DNA from: Actinomycetes bacterium
Lineage (GTDB): Bacteria > Actinomycetota > Actinomycetes > Actinomycetales > Cellulomonadaceae
Direction of reading: 5' to 3'
NCBI GenBank assembly: GCA_023418375.1
Contig: JAEZZV010000199.1
Location: 1-13,924, forward strand
Length of the DNA: 13,924 bases
Part shown: one piece after another, positions 12,576 through 13,924 of the stretch
How positions within the stretch are numbered: the first letter of the stretch is position 1
How the letters are laid out: every line of letters starts with the position of its first letter
Position numbers and translations under genes: made by a program
Notes under the pieces: model-generated
Told to the model about the DNA's origin: nothing
The model's input: only the letters and a program-made list of their open reading frames with translations
The model's database searches: none

Positions 12576-13144
12576 CGGGCGGTGGCCGCGGAGAGCGCCC
12601 GGGCGAACGACACGGCGGCGCGGACGGCCTCGCGGCCCTCCGCCTGGGCGGACACGCGCACGACGACGTCGTCGGGCGAGATCGAGCCGGTGAGGCCGTG
12701 GTCGGCCTCGCACTGCGGGTCGCCGCACGTCGCCGGCTCGAGATCGATCCGCTGCACCCCGCCCCAGCCGACGGCGAGGGTGAGCTCCACGGGCGCCGCC
12801 CCGGCGCGGTGCCGCTCGGGGGCGCCGACGACGTGCGTGAGGGCAACCGTGTGGACGGCCCGAAGCGGAACCGCCTCGGTGGTGGCGGAGGCGCTCGCCA
12901 CGGGGTTGTCCTCGTCGGCGGGGTGGTCGTCGACGTGCGCCATGATCAGACGCGACGGGGTGAGCACCAGCGCCGTGACGTGCCGGCGCACCTCCGTGTC
13001 GAAGGTGGTCTCCGGGTGCACCAGGTGAGCCAGGACGTCCTCCCCGCCGATCGCGACGTCGAGGACGTCGCCGACGAGCTCGGGGTAGTACCCGGCGTGG
13101 TCGAGGGCCTGGCGGAGGGTGATGGTGCGCGGCACGGCGACCAT
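12572..13144 (-). CDS. DUF5998 family protein
   Basis: The product is 190 residues and soluble. It starts MVAVPRTITLRQALDHAGYYPELVGDVLD-like, continues with VRRHVTALVLTPSRLIMAHVDDH (53-74), VPLRAVHTVALTHVV (92-106) and LTLAVGWGGVQRIDLEPATCGDPQCEADHG (121-150), and ends in a helical tail. The central part resembles a PH-like or SH3-like beta fold of bacterial unknown proteins. C140, C145 and H149 (CxxxxCxxxH) could hold a metal. The ATG at 13144 has AGGTGG about 5 bases upstream. It lies 44 bases after the ATP-grasp gene and overlaps the phosphatase start by 4 bases. The function is unknown; the conserved position beside the ligase and phosphatase is its only context. Confidence 0.85.
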   Translation of the reverse strand: MVAVPRTITLRQALDHAGYYPELVGDVLDVAIGGEDVLAHLVHPETTFDTEVRRHVTALVLTPSRLIMAHVDDHPADEDNPVASASATTEAVPLRAVHTVALTHVVGAPERHRAGAAPVELTLAVGWGGVQRIDLEPATCGDPQCEADHGLTGSISPDDVVVRVSAQAEGREAVRAAVSFARALSAATAR

Positions 13145-13188
13145 CTTTCCACCTGCCGGCGCCGCCCGATCGTCACGCACACCCCCGG

Positions 13189-13924
13189 TCAGTCCGGCAG
13201 CGCCCGCCGCCGGCCGTCGACGCGCTCGGCCTCCGCGAGCTCCACGCGCGCGGCGAGGACCGCGGCCCCCTGCTCCCCGACGACCACGGGGTGCAGCTCG
13301 AGAGCGTGCAGCTCGGGCACGTCCTCGGCCAGCACGGCGACCCGCCCGAGGACGTCCTCCAGGGCGGCGACGTCGAGGGCCGGGAGGCCGCCGTAGCCGA
13401 ACAGGCGCGGCGCGGTGCGCACACCGCGAACCATCTCCGCCACGTCGACGTCGGTCAGCGGTGCGACGCCGTGCGAGACGTCGTCGAGCAGGTCGGCGGC
13501 GTCGCCCGCGAGGCCGAACGAGACCACGGGACCGAAGCGCGGGTCCTCGCTCGACCGCACGACGCAGGCCGCCCCGGCGGGCGCCATCTGCTGCACCTCG
13601 AGCCTCTGCTCCGTCTCCCCGTGCGCCGTCACCACGCGGCGCACCTGGGCCACCGCCTCGGTCAGCGCGGCCGGGCCGCTCACGTCCAGGCGCACCGCTC
13701 CGAGGTCCACCCGGTGCCGCAGCGTGCCCGCCGCGCTCTTGACCGCGACCGGCCAGCCGAGCTCCTCGGCCGCGGCCAGCGCCTCGGCCTCGGTCGCCAC
13801 GGTCCGTACGGGCCACACCTGCACGCCGTAGGCGCCGAGCAGCTCCGCCGTCCGGTCGGCGTCGAGCGCCACGGCCACGCCGGGGGCGCGACCGGGGTCC
13901 GCCAGGGCCTCCGTCACCACACGC
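13189..13924 (-). CDS. ATP-grasp C-terminal part of a bifunctional GNAT/acyl-CoA (acetate-CoA) ligase, cut by window edge
   Basis: The visible 245 residues are the C-terminal end; the frame is open through the window edge. It shows the ATP-grasp domain of NDP-forming acyl-CoA synthetases: AELLGAYGVQV, GWPVAVKSAAG with the ATP-binding Lys, LRHRVDLGAVRLDV, VQQMAPAGAACVVR, DPRFGPVVSFGLAG, HGVAPLTDVDVAEMV and ELHPVVV. The full-length family also has a CoA-binding and a succinyl-CoA-ligase-like domain, and in actinobacteria often an N-terminal GNAT domain, which would place the protein among lysine acetyltransferase/ligase fusions (Pat-like). None of those parts are in the window. In place of the usual HKSD stretch it has RHRVD, a form I also associate with the actinobacterial fusions. 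It is probably the first visible gene of the unit with DUF5998, phosphatase and thymidine kinase. Confidence 0.82.
   Translation of the reverse strand, partial: RVVTEALADPGRAPGVAVALDADRTAELLGAYGVQVWPVRTVATEAEALAAAEELGWPVAVKSAAGTLRHRVDLGAVRLDVSGPAALTEAVAQVRRVVTAHGETEQRLEVQQMAPAGAACVVRSSEDPRFGPVVSFGLAGDAADLLDDVSHGVAPLTDVDVAEMVRGVRTAPRLFGYGGLPALDVAALEDVLGRVAVLAEDVPELHALELHPVVVGEQGAAVLAARVELAEAERVDGRRRALPD

Noticed and set aside
13119..13742. Plus-strand frame rich in Arg, Pro and Ala opposite the ATP-grasp gene
   Set aside because: Low-complexity shadow sequence; the minus strand encodes a recognisable ATP-grasp domain.
1..13924. CRISPR array, tRNA, rRNA, insertion sequence or prophage
   Set aside because: No regular repeat-spacer pattern, no tRNA-like cloverleaf noticed by eye, no transposase or integrase product, and no drop in GC content that would suggest recent transfer.

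Overview
The window is very GC-rich DNA from a high-GC Gram-positive bacterium (Actinomycetota). Protein style and gene order suggest a Micrococcales member near Cellulomonas; that rank is inference. It is a chromosomal core region rather than an island: genes abut or overlap, I see no tRNA, rRNA, insertion sequence, integrase or CRISPR array, and most products belong to families conserved across actinobacteria. From memory, positions 586-9486 follow the order of Mycobacterium tuberculosis Rv2689c to Rv2701c (TrmA-like, APC permease, ceoB, ceoC, DUF3159, OB-fold, DUF3710, dut, DUF3093, DUF4193, suhB). Two mycobacterial genes of that run, Rv2695 and Rv2700 (cei), have no counterpart here.

Layout. 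(1) Positions 1-3797, minus strand: an apparent operon reading from a KimA-like potassium permease through a TrmA-like RNA methyltransferase and a GNAT acetyltransferase into a CDP-alcohol phosphatidyltransferase cut by the window edge. (2) Positions 3898-5240, plus strand: two TrkA/RCK proteins, divergent from the permease across a 100-bp promoter region. (3) Positions 5167-7573, minus strand: dut, DUF3710, OB-fold protein, DUF3159, the last overlapping the second RCK gene tail to tail by 74 bases. (4) Positions 7632-9486: DUF3093 on the plus strand, convergent with DUF4193, then an inositol-monophosphatase-family gene on the minus strand. (5) Positions 9577-10719, plus strand: the cell-division regulator SepH. 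(6) Positions 10736-13924, minus strand: an ATP-grasp acyl-CoA synthetase fragment cut by the window edge, DUF5998, an alkaline-phosphatase-superfamily enzyme and thymidine kinase.

How the genes may work together. The permease and the two RCK proteins look like a potassium uptake and control set that has no Trk/Ktr channel subunit in the window. dut and thymidine kinase both supply the dTTP pathway, but they lie in separate transcription units. SepH is a known FtsZ regulator.

The most useful non-coding observation is that several starts (permease, trkA, dut, and less clearly suhB and DUF3093) sit 6-8 bases downstream of a TANNNT-like -10 box, so these mRNAs are probably leaderless. I found no clear previously undescribed multi-gene system. 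The best leads are the KimA/double-RCK arrangement, the TrmA-family enzyme that has lost its Fe-S ligands, and the DUF4193 promoter region.
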